64,000 nt of DNA from Arthrobacter sp. V1I7 (GCF_030817015.1 NZ_JAUSYS010000001.1:1240001-1304000), one strand, 5' to 3'; positions 43,415 to 52,821 are shown, numbered from the stretch's first letter. A program made the numbers and translations. The notes: generated by a model not told the origin, from the sequence alone.

Positions 43415-43967
43415 TCACCCCGACTTGCCGTGGCGCAGGTACTGGTAGACCGTCTCCCTGCTGATCCCGAAATTACGGGCAAGGACTGCCTTCGAGACAC
43501 CGCTGTCGGCGCGCTGGACCAGCTCCGCCGCCCGTTCCGACGTGAGGGTCCTTTTCCGCCCTTTGTAGGCGCCGCGCGGCTTGGCCAGGGCGATGCCTGC
43601 CCTCTGCGTTCCCTGATGCGTTCCCTGATGAGGGAGTGTTCGAATTCAGCGAACGCCCCCATAACGGAGAGCATGAATTGGCCATGGAGGAGTCCTCCCC
43701 GGACAAGACAAGGCTCTCTGTGACGAACTCCACCCGCACGCCTTTGCGGGTGAGGCCCTCTACGAGAGCACGTAAGTCATCGAGGTTGCGGACGCGCCGG
43801 TCCATGCTGTGCACGACCACGGTGTCCCCCTCGCGGGCGAACCGCAGCAGTTCTGTGAGCTGTGGCCTTGAGGTGTCCCTGCCGGAAGCCTTGTCCGTGA
43901 CGACACGGTCCAGAACCTGGCCTTCGAGCTGGCGCTTCTCGTTCTGGTCGAGAGTGCTCACCGGCAT
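43415..43967 (-). pseudogene. serine resolvase/invertase, frameshifted
   Basis: A nearly complete resolvase-family recombinase. The N-terminal catalytic domain is read as MPVSTLDQNEKRQLEGQVLD, FAREGDTVVVHSMDRRVRNL and DDLRALVEGL. It then shifts through SVMGAFAEFEHSLIRER to a third frame with GAYKGRKRTLTSERAAELVQ and the closing HTH ISRETVYQYLRHGKSG-stop. The catalytic serine region that normally stands as YxRVS reads MPVS here, with the arginine changed. At least two frameshifts. Confidence 0.85.
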
Positions 43968-44095
43968 GTACCCGATCCTGGCCCCTGAATTGGAGCGACT
44001 TTTGCCCGTTCTCGGTGTGGAGCGTGATGTTCTGCTCCTGGGTGAGGTAGTTGGACACCAGATTGAACCGGTTTGCCGCCAGCTTCGGCGTCGGC

Positions 44096-45175
44096 CTACA
44101 AATCAGATAGCACCTTGGCAGGCCCTACTGAGCCTCGTTCTATTAGTCGCGCTTCAAGGGCGGGCGAGGCGTCGCATGCTTTCCGTCCTTCAATCTGCCG
44201 GATCAAAGCAGTGGCAGCGGCGACGCCCATGTCGTAGACGGGTTGGGCAATGACTGTCAGGGGCGGCGTGGTGAGGCGTGTCCATGCGAAGTCGTCGTAC
44301 ATGAGGAACGAGACGTCCCTGGGGATAGCGAGTTCAAGTTCCTGTATGGCCCCTAGAACGCTGAGGGCGATGAGTCCATCTGATGCCACGAGGACCGTCG
44401 CCGGGTCCGGTAGGACGAGGAGTTTACGCGTGATGTTTCGGATGGAGTCTGCATCGCCGGCATTGAGCCGCACCAAATCGTGGGGGAACGCCAGTCCTTT
44501 TTCCGAGAATGCCCGCCGCATGCCGTCCAGGCGTTCAGAAATCTGTGAAGAATCCACCTGAGTCGCCGCGTTAAACGGCGAGCCAGACTTCAACGTGGAG
44601 ATGAAGGCGATTCTGCGGTGGCCGGAGTCCATTAGGTACCTCGTGGCCTCGTATGAGATACCAGCCATGTTGACAGCGACGGTTTCTGCTGAGAGTCCGG
44701 TGGCGGCTCGGTCAAGCAGGACCAAAGGCCGCCCCGATTCGTAAACACGCTGTAAATGTTTTGTTTCGGTCGATGACGCAGGAGCCACTATAAGGCCGTC
44801 TACCCGCTTGTCCAGCAGAACCTGGACGGCATCGACTTCGGCGGCTTGTTCCTCGTCCGTGTTCACAAGGATAACGTTGTAGGCGCTCTTCTTTGCGGTG
44901 TCGGTGATGCCCCTGGTGGCAAGGCCAAAGTGCGGGTTTTCGATGTCACCAACCACCACACCTATCGTGTGCGATTTCCCCGTGTTCATGCTGCGAGCGA
45001 GCTCATTCGGGCGGTAGGAAAGTTCCTCGGCTGCGGCCAGGACGCGCTCCCGGACATCGCCGCTCACGGCCCCGTAATTACCCAGCGCCCGCGCAGCTTG
45101 TGCCTTGGAGACATTGGCCGCTTTGGCCACGTCCGCGACGGTGACGTCGCGACGCCTGGAACTGTTGCTGCTCAT
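44096..45175 (-). CDS. LacI-family repressor of ABC system 1
   Basis: A 359-residue LacI/GalR regulator: HTH with [20 protein letters not shown], hinge [12 protein letters not shown], and sensor domain with [20 protein letters not shown] and [23 protein letters not shown] with AAAGGCAG ahead. It is divergent from ABC system 1, and the shared intergenic region carries two operator-like sites TTGAGnCCGGnCTCAA. It resembles the LacI protein of system 2 in layout but has diverged clearly. The effector is probably a fructosyl-amino acid or opine, by context. Confidence 0.9.
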   Translation of the reverse strand: MSSNSSRRRDVTVADVAKAANVSKAQAARALGNYGAVSGDVRERVLAAAEELSYRPNELARSMNTGKSHTIGVVVGDIENPHFGLATRGITDTAKKSAYNVILVNTDEEQAAEVDAVQVLLDKRVDGLIVAPASSTETKHLQRVYESGRPLVLLDRAATGLSAETVAVNMAGISYEATRYLMDSGHRRIAFISTLKSGSPFNAATQVDSSQISERLDGMRRAFSEKGLAFPHDLVRLNAGDADSIRNITRKLLVLPDPATVLVASDGLIALSVLGAIQELELAIPRDVSFLMYDDFAWTRLTTPPLTVIAQPVYDMGVAAATALIRQIEGRKACDASPALEARLIERGSVGPAKVLSDL

Positions 45176-45195
45176 TTCTGCCTTTCGAAAGGGCC

Positions 45196-45224
45196 TTGAC
45201 GGCCGATGTGGCTTCAGTTACATT
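45196..45224 (+). promoter_or_regulatory. promoter of ABC system 1
   Basis: TTGACG and TACATT separated by exactly 17 bases, placed just upstream of the operator pair and about 110 bases ahead of the binding-protein start. Confidence 0.65.
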
Positions 45225-45239
45225 TTTACCAACCCTCAT

Positions 45240-45280
45240 GTGAGTCCGGTCTCAACCCTAGCCGTTGAGACCGGACTCAA
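45240..45280. promoter_or_regulatory. two LacI-type operators forming a long inverted repeat
   Basis: Two near-palindromes with central CCGG, GTGAGTCCGGTCTCAA (45240-45255) and TTGAGACCGGACTCAA (45265-45280), centres 25 bases apart. Together they make a perfect 16-base inverted repeat with a 7-base spacer. They sit around the expected transcription start, suited to cooperative repression by the divergent LacI protein. Confidence 0.75.
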
Positions 45281-45335
45281 CAAGCAATATCACCGAAGGC
45301 CGAAGGGCCACTCTGCTTCCCACGATTGGAAAACC

Positions 45336-46196
45336 TTGAACACACGATTCAACTTCCGCCCGGCCGCTATGGTCGCGGCCGCCGTCGCGGCTCTCCTGGC
45401 ACTGTCGGGCTGCGGGGGGTCAACTCCCGCCCAGTCCTCAGCTGATAACCCGTATGGGCTGATTGAGCCGGGCACTGTCCGGGTTGCCAGCCTGGGCGAT
45501 TCGAAGCCGTACACTTTCACCGACGCGCAGGGCAACTTCACCGGTTTCGACGTTGAGCTTTTCAAGGACGTAGCCAAGCGGGCGGGAGTGGACAATGTGG
45601 TCTTCACCGGCCAGGACTTCTCCGCGATCCTCCCGGCTGTGGCCAACGGCCAGTTCGACGTCGGCGTGGCCGCCATCGGAATCACCGAAAAGCGCAAGGA
45701 AACCGTGGACTTCTCCGAGGGATACCTCGCCGGCTACCTGACGGTCCTGACCACCCAGAACTCCGGCATCAAGGACGCGAATGGTCTATCCGGCAAGCGG
45801 CTTGGCGTGGTGCAGGGAACGCTGCAGGAAGCCTACGCAGTGAAAAACTTCACCACCACGAACCTGGTCCGGTTCCCGGACAACAACTCAGCAATCGCAG
45901 CCGTGAACAGCGGCTCGGCTGACGCCCACTTCCTGGACTACGAAGCGGCCAAGGATTACCAGGAGCAGCACGGCCTGGTCAGTGTTGCGGACATCCCTTC
46001 CTTCGACGCTCCGGCTGGTTTCGCTGTTGCCAAGGACAAGACCGCTTTCAAAGAGGCCCTCAACAAGGCCCTGGCAGAGGCAATGGAAGACGGCACCTGG
46101 AAGACACTCTACGAAAAGTGGTTCCCGGGCTCCCCGATGCCCGAGCAGTACCTCCCCAAGGCTGAACAAACCTCCAGCCCCGCACCCACAAAGTAA
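45336..46196 (+). CDS. ABC transporter binding lipoprotein, system 1 (amino-acid/opine type)
   Basis: A 286-residue solute-binding lipoprotein of the polar amino acid family (SBP_bac_3). Lipobox LSGC with Cys26; mature fold with [40 protein letters not shown] and [16 protein letters not shown]. The TTG start is chosen because GATTGGAAA just ahead recurs ahead of the ATG of the sister gene in system 2. Some DNA tracts are identical to that sister, others differ at many positions. Ligand unknown; neighbours suggest a fructosyl-amino acid or opine. Confidence 0.88.
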   Translation: MNTRFNFRPAAMVAAAVAALLALSGCGGSTPAQSSADNPYGLIEPGTVRVASLGDSKPYTFTDAQGNFTGFDVELFKDVAKRAGVDNVVFTGQDFSAILPAVANGQFDVGVAAIGITEKRKETVDFSEGYLAGYLTVLTTQNSGIKDANGLSGKRLGVVQGTLQEAYAVKNFTTTNLVRFPDNNSAIAAVNSGSADAHFLDYEAAKDYQEQHGLVSVADIPSFDAPAGFAVAKDKTAFKEALNKALAEAMEDGTWKTLYEKWFPGSPMPEQYLPKAEQTSSPAPTK

Positions 46197-46285
46197 ACCT
46201 CCCAAGGTTGCGGGGGCGGCCCGCCACCGATCACCACCGGCAGTGCCGCCCCCGTTCCACCAGCTAACAACGTCTGAGAGCAACC

Positions 46286-47074
46286 ATGGACTGGTTCGAC
46301 ACCATCATCCGCACCTTCTTCGACTTCGGCGCAATGGCCGAAGTCCTGCCCCAGCTTCTGGCTGTAGGCCTCCTCAACACCCTCGTCATCTCCGTCGCGG
46401 CAACGATCATCGGAGTCGTCCTCGGCATGATCGTGGCCGTGATGGGCATCTCGCCCTCGAAATGGCTGCGCGTTCCGGCCCGGATCTACACCGACCTGTT
46501 CCGCGGCCTTCCCGCGATCCTGACCATCCTGCTCATCGGTCAGGGCTTCGCCCGGCTGAGCCAGTCGATCTTCGGGCCTTCGCCCTACCCGCTGGGGATC
46601 ATCGCCCTGAGCCTGATCGCCAGCGCCTACATCGGCGAGATCTTCCGCGCCGGCATCCAAAGCGTAGACAAGGGCCAGGGCGAGGCCTGCCGCGCATTGG
46701 GCATGAGCTATGGCAAGTCCATGGCACTCGTGGTCATTCCCCAGGGCATCCGCCGGGTCCTCCCGGCACTGGTGAACCAGTTCATTGCCATCGTCAAGGA
46801 CTCCTCGCTCGTCTACTTCCTCGGACTGCTGGTCAGCGAACGCGAACTCTTCCGGGTAGGCCAGGACGCCGCCGTACTCTCCGGAAACCTCTCCCCTCTG
46901 GTCATGGCCGGCATCTTCTACCTCATCATCACCGTCCCCCTGACCCACCTGGTCAACTACTTCGACAGCCGCTTCCGGGCAGGAAAACGCCGGCCCACGG
47001 CACCATCCAGTGGCCTGAACGAAGTCAAAGAACTCGACGCGGCCTCGCCGCTGATCACCGGGAGCAACACATGA
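46286..47074 (+). CDS. ABC transporter permease, system 1 (amino-acid/opine type)
   Basis: A 262-residue permease with five or six membrane helices and the family loop EIFRAGIQSVDKGQGEACRA-LGMSYG (EAA motif) that docks to the ATPase. Its protein sequence is identical to that of system 2. It is the only permease gene in the system, so it would act as a homodimer. Its TGA overlaps the ATPase ATG. GAGAGCAACC lies ahead of the start. Confidence 0.93.
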   Translation: MDWFDTIIRTFFDFGAMAEVLPQLLAVGLLNTLVISVAATIIGVVLGMIVAVMGISPSKWLRVPARIYTDLFRGLPAILTILLIGQGFARLSQSIFGPSPYPLGIIALSLIASAYIGEIFRAGIQSVDKGQGEACRALGMSYGKSMALVVIPQGIRRVLPALVNQFIAIVKDSSLVYFLGLLVSERELFRVGQDAAVLSGNLSPLVMAGIFYLIITVPLTHLVNYFDSRFRAGKRRPTAPSSGLNEVKELDAASPLITGSNT

Positions 47075-47868
47075 GCCTCGCCAGCAACACCTCACGCAAC
47101 ACAGCCCCACACAAACCGGCCACCCCAGATATCGAAACCTTCCACGGCTCCAGCCTGGAACTAAAAGACCTGACCATGGCCTACGGGGACATCGAGGTCC
47201 TCCGCAACGTCAACCTCACGGTAAAACCGGGAACCACCACCTGCATCATCGGGCCTTCAGGTTCGGGCAAATCCACGCTCCTCCGGGGCGTCAACCGCCT
47301 GCATGAACCCAAAAGCGGGGACGTGCTCCTGGCGGGCGAAAGCGCGCTGAAGGTCAACCCCGACATCCTGCGTGCCCGGATCGGCATGGTGTTCCAGCAC
47401 TTCAACCTCTTCCCGGACCACACCGCCCTGGAGAACGTCGCCCTGGCCCTCTGGAGCGTCAAGAAAATGCCCAAAGCCGAAGCACGCGAACGCGCCCACC
47501 GCCGCCTGGCCGAAGTGGGTTTGGCCGAACGTGCAGACCACCGCCCGCGGGACCTCTCCGGCGGCCAGCAGCAGCGCGTCGCCATCGCCCGCGCCCTGGC
47601 CATGGAACCGGAAGTCATGCTCTTCGACGAAGCCACCAGCGCATTGGACCCGGAACTGGTCAAAGGCGTGCTGAACCTCATGGCAGGACTCGGACGACGC
47701 GGCATGACCATGCTCGTGGTCACCCACGAAATGGGCTTCGCCCGGAAGGTCGCGGACCAGGTCGTCTTCATGGACGAAGGCGAAGTCGTCGAATCCGGCA
47801 CCCCCGCCGAACTCTTCGACAACCCCCAAAGCGAACGCCTCCAGCGCTTCCTCTCAGAAGTACTCTGA
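47071..47868 (+). CDS. ABC transporter ATPase, system 1 (amino-acid/opine type)
   Basis: A 265-residue ATPase of the polar amino acid subfamily: Walker A GPSGSGKS at 61-68, Q-loop FQHFNLFPDHTALENV, signature LSGGQQQRVAIARAL, Walker B VMLFDEATSALDP, switch VVTHEMGFARKVADQ. The first 45 or so residues differ from the system 2 copy; the rest is the same. Starts in the permease stop (ATGA) and ends in the dehydrogenase start (TGATG). Confidence 0.95.
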   Translation: MSLASNTSRNTAPHKPATPDIETFHGSSLELKDLTMAYGDIEVLRNVNLTVKPGTTTCIIGPSGSGKSTLLRGVNRLHEPKSGDVLLAGESALKVNPDILRARIGMVFQHFNLFPDHTALENVALALWSVKKMPKAEARERAHRRLAEVGLAERADHRPRDLSGGQQQRVAIARALAMEPEVMLFDEATSALDPELVKGVLNLMAGLGRRGMTMLVVTHEMGFARKVADQVVFMDEGEVVESGTPAELFDNPQSERLQRFLSEVL

Positions 47869-48908
47869 TGCGTCAACTTACAGCCTCACCCATACGGACC
47901 GCAGTCGTGGGATTCGGCGTCTCCGGCAAAGTCTTCCACGCGCCGCTCATCGCAGCGGATCCCGGCTACTCGCTGGACTTCATTGTCACAGCTGATCCAG
48001 CCCGCGCTGCGGAGGCGGCCAGGCTTTATCCTCAGGCCCGGGTTGTTCCAACGCCGGAGGCCCTGTTCGCCCTCTCCGGCGGTCTTGACTTGGTAATCCT
48101 CGGAACCCCGCCGCTTACCCACTTCGACGTTGCCTCGACAGCGATGGCCCAGGGCCTCCATGTGGTCGTGGACAAGCCGTTCGTCACCACATCGGCTCAA
48201 GGCGAAGGCCTCATCTCTCAGGCAACTGAAGCCGGCGTCCAGCTCACAGTCTTCCAAAACCGCCGGTGGGACGCGGACTTCCTGACGCTCAAGAAGGTGC
48301 TGAGGGAAGGCGCGCTGGGCGAGGTCCGCAGCTTCGAGTCTCGCTTTGAATGGTGGCGGCCGGAAGGCTTCGGGAATTGGCGCGACACCGCTTCCCTGGC
48401 GGAAGGCGGCGGAATCCTCCACGATCTCGGCGCCCACCTGATCGACCAGGCCGTTCAACTGTTCGGGGCGGTCGAAGAAAGCTACGGGGAGACGGCAAAC
48501 CACGGCCCGCAGGACGGAGCTGACACGGAGGCCTTCGTGTCACTCCTCCATGAATCAGGTATCCGGTCCAGGCTGTGGATGAACGGCATGGCAGCGCAGG
48601 TCGGCCCACGTTTCCATGTCCTGGGCTCCCAGTCCGGCTACACCAAATGGGGCCTGGATCACCAGGAACCTGCCCTCGCGGCGGGTATGTCCCCATTGGA
48701 CCCCTCGTATGGCGTGGAGCCCCAGGACGCTTGGGGGGTCCTGGGAATCGACGGTTCCACGACGAGCGTTCCCGCCGAAACCGGGGCCTACCCACAGTTC
48801 TACGCGCAACTGGCTACCGCCCTGCGCGGCGAGGGCCCTCTGCCAGTCAACGCTGCCGAGTCCCTTGAAGTCCTTCGAACCATCGAAAAAATTCACGCCT
48901 TCGCCTAG
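47868..48908 (+). CDS. Gfo/Idh/MocA-family oxidoreductase
   Basis: A 346-residue NAD(P)-dependent dehydrogenase. The N-terminal Rossmann fold has TAVVGFGVSGKVFHAPLIAA, and the family's EKP motif appears as DKP at 102-104 (VVVDKPFVTT). The C-terminal alpha/beta half has the usual GGILHDLGAHLIDQAVQLFG. MocA, a member, acts in rhizopine use, and other members oxidise or epimerise sugars. It is translationally coupled to ABC system 1, so it probably acts on the imported compound or its sugar part. Substrate unproven. Confidence 0.88.
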   Translation: MRQLTASPIRTAVVGFGVSGKVFHAPLIAADPGYSLDFIVTADPARAAEAARLYPQARVVPTPEALFALSGGLDLVILGTPPLTHFDVASTAMAQGLHVVVDKPFVTTSAQGEGLISQATEAGVQLTVFQNRRWDADFLTLKKVLREGALGEVRSFESRFEWWRPEGFGNWRDTASLAEGGGILHDLGAHLIDQAVQLFGAVEESYGETANHGPQDGADTEAFVSLLHESGIRSRLWMNGMAAQVGPRFHVLGSQSGYTKWGLDHQEPALAAGMSPLDPSYGVEPQDAWGVLGIDGSTTSVPAETGAYPQFYAQLATALRGEGPLPVNAAESLEVLRTIEKIHAFA

Positions 48909-48989
48909 CTCGAGCCGAACCGGGCAGCGCAGGTGCAGTGCCATCCCTGCGCGCATCATCGTTCCAAAAACACTTAGAAAGGGAGAACC

Positions 48990-50171
48990 ATGTCCTCCAC
49001 AGCTCCAGCCAAACACATCGTCGTCGTCGGCGGCGGCATCCTCGGTGCATCCACCTGCATGCACCTCGCACGGGGCGGCGCCCGGGTGACACTTGTAACA
49101 GCCGGGCCGCTAGCGAACGGGGCCTCGGGCCGCTCGATCGCATGGCTGAACTCATCGGGTGCCCGCTCCGCCGAATACCACTACCTTCGGATGCTTGCCA
49201 TCGACCGCTACCGTACCTGGAGCGCGCACCACCCGGAGAGCCGCGGCTACATCCGGTTCGATGGCGCATTGAAGTGGGCAGGCCCCAATGAAACCTTCCG
49301 CGAGACCTTCGCCTTCGAGCGTTCAACCGGGTATGACTCCCTCTGGGTCGACCGCGCCGACGTGCCCGGGATCGCGCCGGACGTGAACGCGGATGCGGTG
49401 GCCGAAGAAGGCGCAATCTACAACCCAGGCGAAGGCTGGGTGAACATGCCGGATTTCATCCCGGCGCTAGTGACTGAAGCGGTGTCCCACGGCGCGGCCG
49501 TCATCGAGAACGCCGGCGATGTGCGGGTTGACGTGCGGCACGGCGCCGCGGCTGGCGTGATACTCGGCGACGGGACCCGTTTGGCTGCCGACCAAGTAGT
49601 GCTGGCGACCGGCGGTGAGGTTCCAGCTCAGCTCGCCGCCTTGGGCGTAACGGTTCCGGATGCCACACCCGCAGCCTTCGTGCTGTTCACCGATCCGATC
49701 GACATCAAAGTAAAAACCGTGCTAAACACCCCGCGCGTCGCGGTGCGGCCCACCCCCGACGGCCGGCTCGTACTCGATGCCGATTGGGCAGAGCAGTCGG
49801 TGATTGTTGAGGAGGACGGTTCGTTCACGGTTCCCGAAGAGTCGGTACAGGGCTTGCTCGACGAGGCATCGAAGGTGCTCAATGGGAACCCCCGGCTGAC
49901 CGCGCAGCAAGTAGGAGCAGGACTAAAACCCATTCCCGGCGACGGCGAACCGGTGGTGGGCCCGGTGCCTTCAATCTCGGGACTGCACACAATGTTCACC
50001 CACTCGGGCGCAACGCTCGGGCTTATCCTCGGTGAACTCCTCGCCGAGGAAATCCTCACCGGAACCCCCTCCCCGGTGCTGAAGTCCTTCCGCCTCGACC
50101 GCTTCAACACCGGCGTCCCCACGCCGGAAGCCGTGAGCACGGGCGCCTGGGCCCCCGTGCACCAGAACTAG
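48990..50171 (+). CDS. FAD-dependent oxidase (DAO family; fructosyl-amino-acid oxidase candidate)
   Basis: A 393-residue glycine/D-amino-acid oxidase-type flavoprotein. The dinucleotide motif VVVGGGILGAS is at 11-21. The acidic residue normally ending the second strand is absent (VTLVTAGP), an oddity. Later segments: GASGRSIAWLNSSG, VVLATGGEVPAQLAALGVTV, and KPIPGDGEPVVGPVPSISGL near the end. DAO-family proteins include sarcosine oxidase and the fructosyl-amino-acid oxidases known from Arthrobacter and Corynebacterium; the Amadori-like neighbours favour the latter. A hairpin follows. Confidence 0.8.
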   Translation: MSSTAPAKHIVVVGGGILGASTCMHLARGGARVTLVTAGPLANGASGRSIAWLNSSGARSAEYHYLRMLAIDRYRTWSAHHPESRGYIRFDGALKWAGPNETFRETFAFERSTGYDSLWVDRADVPGIAPDVNADAVAEEGAIYNPGEGWVNMPDFIPALVTEAVSHGAAVIENAGDVRVDVRHGAAAGVILGDGTRLAADQVVLATGGEVPAQLAALGVTVPDATPAAFVLFTDPIDIKVKTVLNTPRVAVRPTPDGRLVLDADWAEQSVIVEEDGSFTVPEESVQGLLDEASKVLNGNPRLTAQQVGAGLKPIPGDGEPVVGPVPSISGLHTMFTHSGATLGLILGELLAEEILTGTPSPVLKSFRLDRFNTGVPTPEAVSTGAWAPVHQN

Positions 50172-50177
50172 CAGACC

Positions 50178-50214
50178 GGGAAGTGGTGGACACGGCCGCA
50201 TCCACCACTTTCCC
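50178..50214 (+). terminator. hairpin after the FAD oxidase gene
   Basis: GGGAAGTGGTGGA pairs with TCCACCACTTTCCC with one bulge and a 10-base loop, immediately after the stop codon. No U-run follows; it probably marks the end of the operon. Confidence 0.6.
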
Positions 50215-50408
50215 AGGCGGTGCGGTCCTACATCCGCCGATGCACTTGCAGGCAGTTTTCGTGTCGTCCGTGTTCTGCCAGCAAGTAGAGCCCCGAATTC
50301 CCGCGACTGGGCTGACATGTCCGCACTCCGGCAGCAGGGCACCTTCCCTTGTGGCCTTGGCTACCAAAGTTGCCTTGCCCTACTCCGCGCGTCGCGGCGG
50401 TACTTACG

Positions 50409-51515
50409 CTAGTTTGTCTCTACTTGGTGCGGAGGAGGGCCGACCGAGTCTCGGATATTGAGCCGTGCTTCCAGGACATTGTGCTTTGGGACGGATGTCT
50501 CGCCGGCGATTCTGGCAAGGAGAAGCTCCGCTGCCATTGAGCCGATGCGGTGCACCGGCTGGTGAACGGATGTTATGGCCGGTTGCATGAATGTCATCCA
50601 GTCGAGGTCGTCGAAGCAGACGACGGAAAGTTGGTCGGGGACCTTGATTTTGAGGTCGGCGATGGCCTGCATGAGTCCGTGGGACATGGTTCCGTCGGCG
50701 GTGAAGACGGCGGTAGGTCGGTGGCCGGGCTCGAGGAGCTGAATGGCCTCGTGGCGTGCGGCTTCTGAGGAGTAGGCTCCAGCGCGGCGGATCAGTTGAG
50801 TCTGTACGGGGATGTTCGCTTCCCGGTGGGCGTCGAGGTATCCGAGTAGTCGCTGCCAGCTTGGATAGAGCGTTTCGGAGGTCACGGGGGAAAAGACCGT
50901 TTGGGCGACAAAGTCCTCAAGGCTGCCTTTTTCGGTTTGCTCGAGTTCGGCGATGATTCCTATCCGTTTGTGGCCTGCCTTCAGCAGGTGAGCGACTGCT
51001 TCACGGGCGGAACCGCGATTGTCTACGGTCACTGAGTCTGCTGCCAGGTCGTAGGCTGCCCGGTCTATTTGGACTGTTGGGCAACCGCCGGCTATGAGAC
51101 TGCGGAGATGTTCGGATCCCTGAACATCGCAGGGGCTGATTATGAGGCCGTCGACGCGTTTTTCGAGGAGAAGCTGAACCGCTTCTTTCTCGCGTTCAAG
51201 GTTCTCGTCGCTGTTGGTGAGGATGACGCCGAACCCGCGTGATCTTGCCACGTCGCCGATTCCGCGCAGGACACGGGCGTAAAAGGCGTTGTCGATGTCA
51301 GCGGCGACGACGCCTATGGTTTGGCTGCGGCCGGTGACGAGGCTTCGGGCAAGCGTGTTCGGCTTGTAGCCCAGCTTTCGGGCTGCAGCTTGCACCCGGG
51401 CAGCGACGTCGTCGCTGGAATAGCCGTAACCGCCAAGGACCCGCCCGGCTGTTGCCGTGCTGACCCCGGCTTCGGCTGCGACCTGAGTGATGGTGATCCT
51501 GGGCGGTGGCGGCAT
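50409..51515 (-). CDS. LacI-family repressor of ABC system 2
   Basis: A 368-residue LacI/GalR regulator: HTH with ITITQVAAEAGVSTATAGRV, hinge KPNTLARSLVTGRS, sensor domain with VVAADIDNAFYARVLRGIGD, VDGLIISPCDVQGSEH and SVVCFDDLDWMTFMQPAITS. It lies on the same strand as, and downstream of, the PfkB kinase gene, with a 290-base gap. Two sites related to TGAGAACGCTCTCA flank the divergent promoters of the kinase and ABC system 2; this protein is the natural binder. Confidence 0.9.
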   Translation of the reverse strand: MPPPPRITITQVAAEAGVSTATAGRVLGGYGYSSDDVAARVQAAARKLGYKPNTLARSLVTGRSQTIGVVAADIDNAFYARVLRGIGDVARSRGFGVILTNSDENLEREKEAVQLLLEKRVDGLIISPCDVQGSEHLRSLIAGGCPTVQIDRAAYDLAADSVTVDNRGSAREAVAHLLKAGHKRIGIIAELEQTEKGSLEDFVAQTVFSPVTSETLYPSWQRLLGYLDAHREANIPVQTQLIRRAGAYSSEAARHEAIQLLEPGHRPTAVFTADGTMSHGLMQAIADLKIKVPDQLSVVCFDDLDWMTFMQPAITSVHQPVHRIGSMAAELLLARIAGETSVPKHNVLEARLNIRDSVGPPPHQVETN

Positions 51516-51805
51516 GTGAGTCTTTCGTTATTGGGAATGTTCCGGGGCGCTGTTCGCAGCCCGGAGCCGGGGGGTCAGTAGCTTACCTGCCATATGAACG
51601 GCGCCCTTCCAAGGCGTGAACTCCCACTAGCTGATCCCTAGACCGGGACGGACGGTGGGGGAGTGTTGCCAGTGCTGGAAAGCACCGCCATCAGGGAGTT
51701 CGCCCCCACTCTAGACGGTGCCCAGTGGTAGACCTCGTCGGAGTTGGAGGTGTGCCGCGGAATTTTGGAGTGGAGTTCTTTCCGGTTCCAGTGGTTCGTG
51801 GTTTG

Positions 51806-52663
51806 TTATTGCGGAACATCCAATGGCACGGCGTCCTGATGTGTCGGCAGCGGCAAGGCGGCGAGGAGTTTGCCTTTTCCGAAGGCTCCGAGCCTGCTGC
51901 ATGTCTGGGCGGAGGCTTCGGAGGCCCTGGTCATGGCTTCATGTGGGTCCTTTGCTTGCAGGAGCCCGGTTAGAAGGGTGGCCATAAACGTATCACCGGC
52001 CCCCAGGGTGTCAACCAGGGTGGTGTTTGCCGCTTGAACTTCATAGGAGTGTTCCCTGCTCACCAGGACAGCGCCGTCTCCTCCACGTGTCACCAGCGCC
52101 CAGGTCGCACCGAGGGCGATGGCGTGCCGGGCCAGGTCTAGTCCCTCGGGCCCGGTGAGGTCTCCGCCTGAGAAGGAGGCAAGATAACAGTGCTGCGCGA
52201 CCGCGCTGAGCAGGTCCGCATTCCTGTTGGTTGAGAAGTCGAAGGACAGGCGCGAGACAGATGCGAGGTCCGGCACCAAATCCTCAAGGGCGCTGGATAC
52301 GCTGAGGTGCACAGCATCAAAACCGGACGCCGGCGCGACGAAACCGCCATCGAAGTTAGCCTGCGAGACTCCTAGCCCGACTTCCCGGAATACCCTGTCC
52401 CCGTTATTCCGGCCGATCACGCAGTAAGCGGTACTGCCGGGTTTGACTTGCAGAAAGTCCGTCGACACGCCTTCAAGAGTCAAGGCGCTGCGGATAAGGG
52501 CTCCGGCAGCATCTGTTCCAACTGTGCCGGCGTAGGCCGCTCTTGCTCCCGCCCGCCGGGCGAAAACCGCGACGTTTAGGGCGTTTCCGCCCGCAAACAC
52601 CTGCCCCTCATCCAGGTAGCAGTCAACGACGTTGTCCCTCGCTGTCAGGATCGAAACCATCAT
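51806..52663 (-). CDS. PfkB-family kinase (FrlD/fructosamine-kinase-like)
   Basis: A 285-residue ribokinase-fold kinase, shorter than the fructokinase of the levanase locus. N-terminal GGNALNVAVFARRAGARAAY; catalytic VDTLGAGDTFMATLL with Asp224. The short length and N-terminus resemble FrlD, which phosphorylates fructoselysine at C6. A second ATG one codon later has better spacing from GGAGG; the frame continues upstream but with unrelated residues. Divergent from ABC system 2 across an operator-bearing region. The FrlB-like deglycase gene downstream of system 2 would be its partner. Confidence 0.8.
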   Translation of the reverse strand: MMVSILTARDNVVDCYLDEGQVFAGGNALNVAVFARRAGARAAYAGTVGTDAAGALIRSALTLEGVSTDFLQVKPGSTAYCVIGRNNGDRVFREVGLGVSQANFDGGFVAPASGFDAVHLSVSSALEDLVPDLASVSRLSFDFSTNRNADLLSAVAQHCYLASFSGGDLTGPEGLDLARHAIALGATWALVTRGGDGAVLVSREHSYEVQAANTTLVDTLGAGDTFMATLLTGLLQAKDPHEAMTRASEASAQTCSRLGAFGKGKLLAALPLPTHQDAVPLDVPQ

Positions 52664-52695
52664 GCCTCCAAAAAGTAGATATGGCCTCCAGCGTA

Positions 52696-52709
52696 TGAGA
52701 ACGCTCGCA
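52696..52709. promoter_or_regulatory. operator-like site near the kinase start
   Basis: TGAGAACGCTCGCA, an imperfect palindrome with central CG, 33 bases upstream of the PfkB kinase start. Together with neighbouring GCGTA it matches, inverted, the site at 52861-52874. Confidence 0.6.
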
Positions 52710-52821
52710 GAATGTCGAGCCCACGAAGCCTTCGTGCTGACAGGGTCCGACCTCGGAGTAGGGCTCCCAGAAGCCGTAATTACGGGGACAACGAAAAATT
52801 TGGGCGTGACCTTGCCCACGC

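Larger units (their letters stand above)
46262..47868 (+). repeat. long duplicated block, copy 1 (permease and ATPase)
   Basis: Almost identical to copy 2 at 53870-55458. From about 46320 to 47073 no difference from copy 2 was seen by eye; about 140 bases at the ATPase N-terminus differ, including an 18-base length change; from about 47215 to the stop the copies are identical again. Confidence 0.9.

Noticed and set aside
45982-47868. 628-residue fused frame that starts in the system 1 binding protein and ends as the ATPase
   Set aside because: The first two thirds are an off-frame reading of the binding protein and permease; only the ATPase part is real and it has its own ATGA-coupled start.
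51536-51805. possible short gene between the LacI and PfkB genes
   Set aside because: Short frames here are antisense to the kinase end or lack start signals; treated as intergenic.
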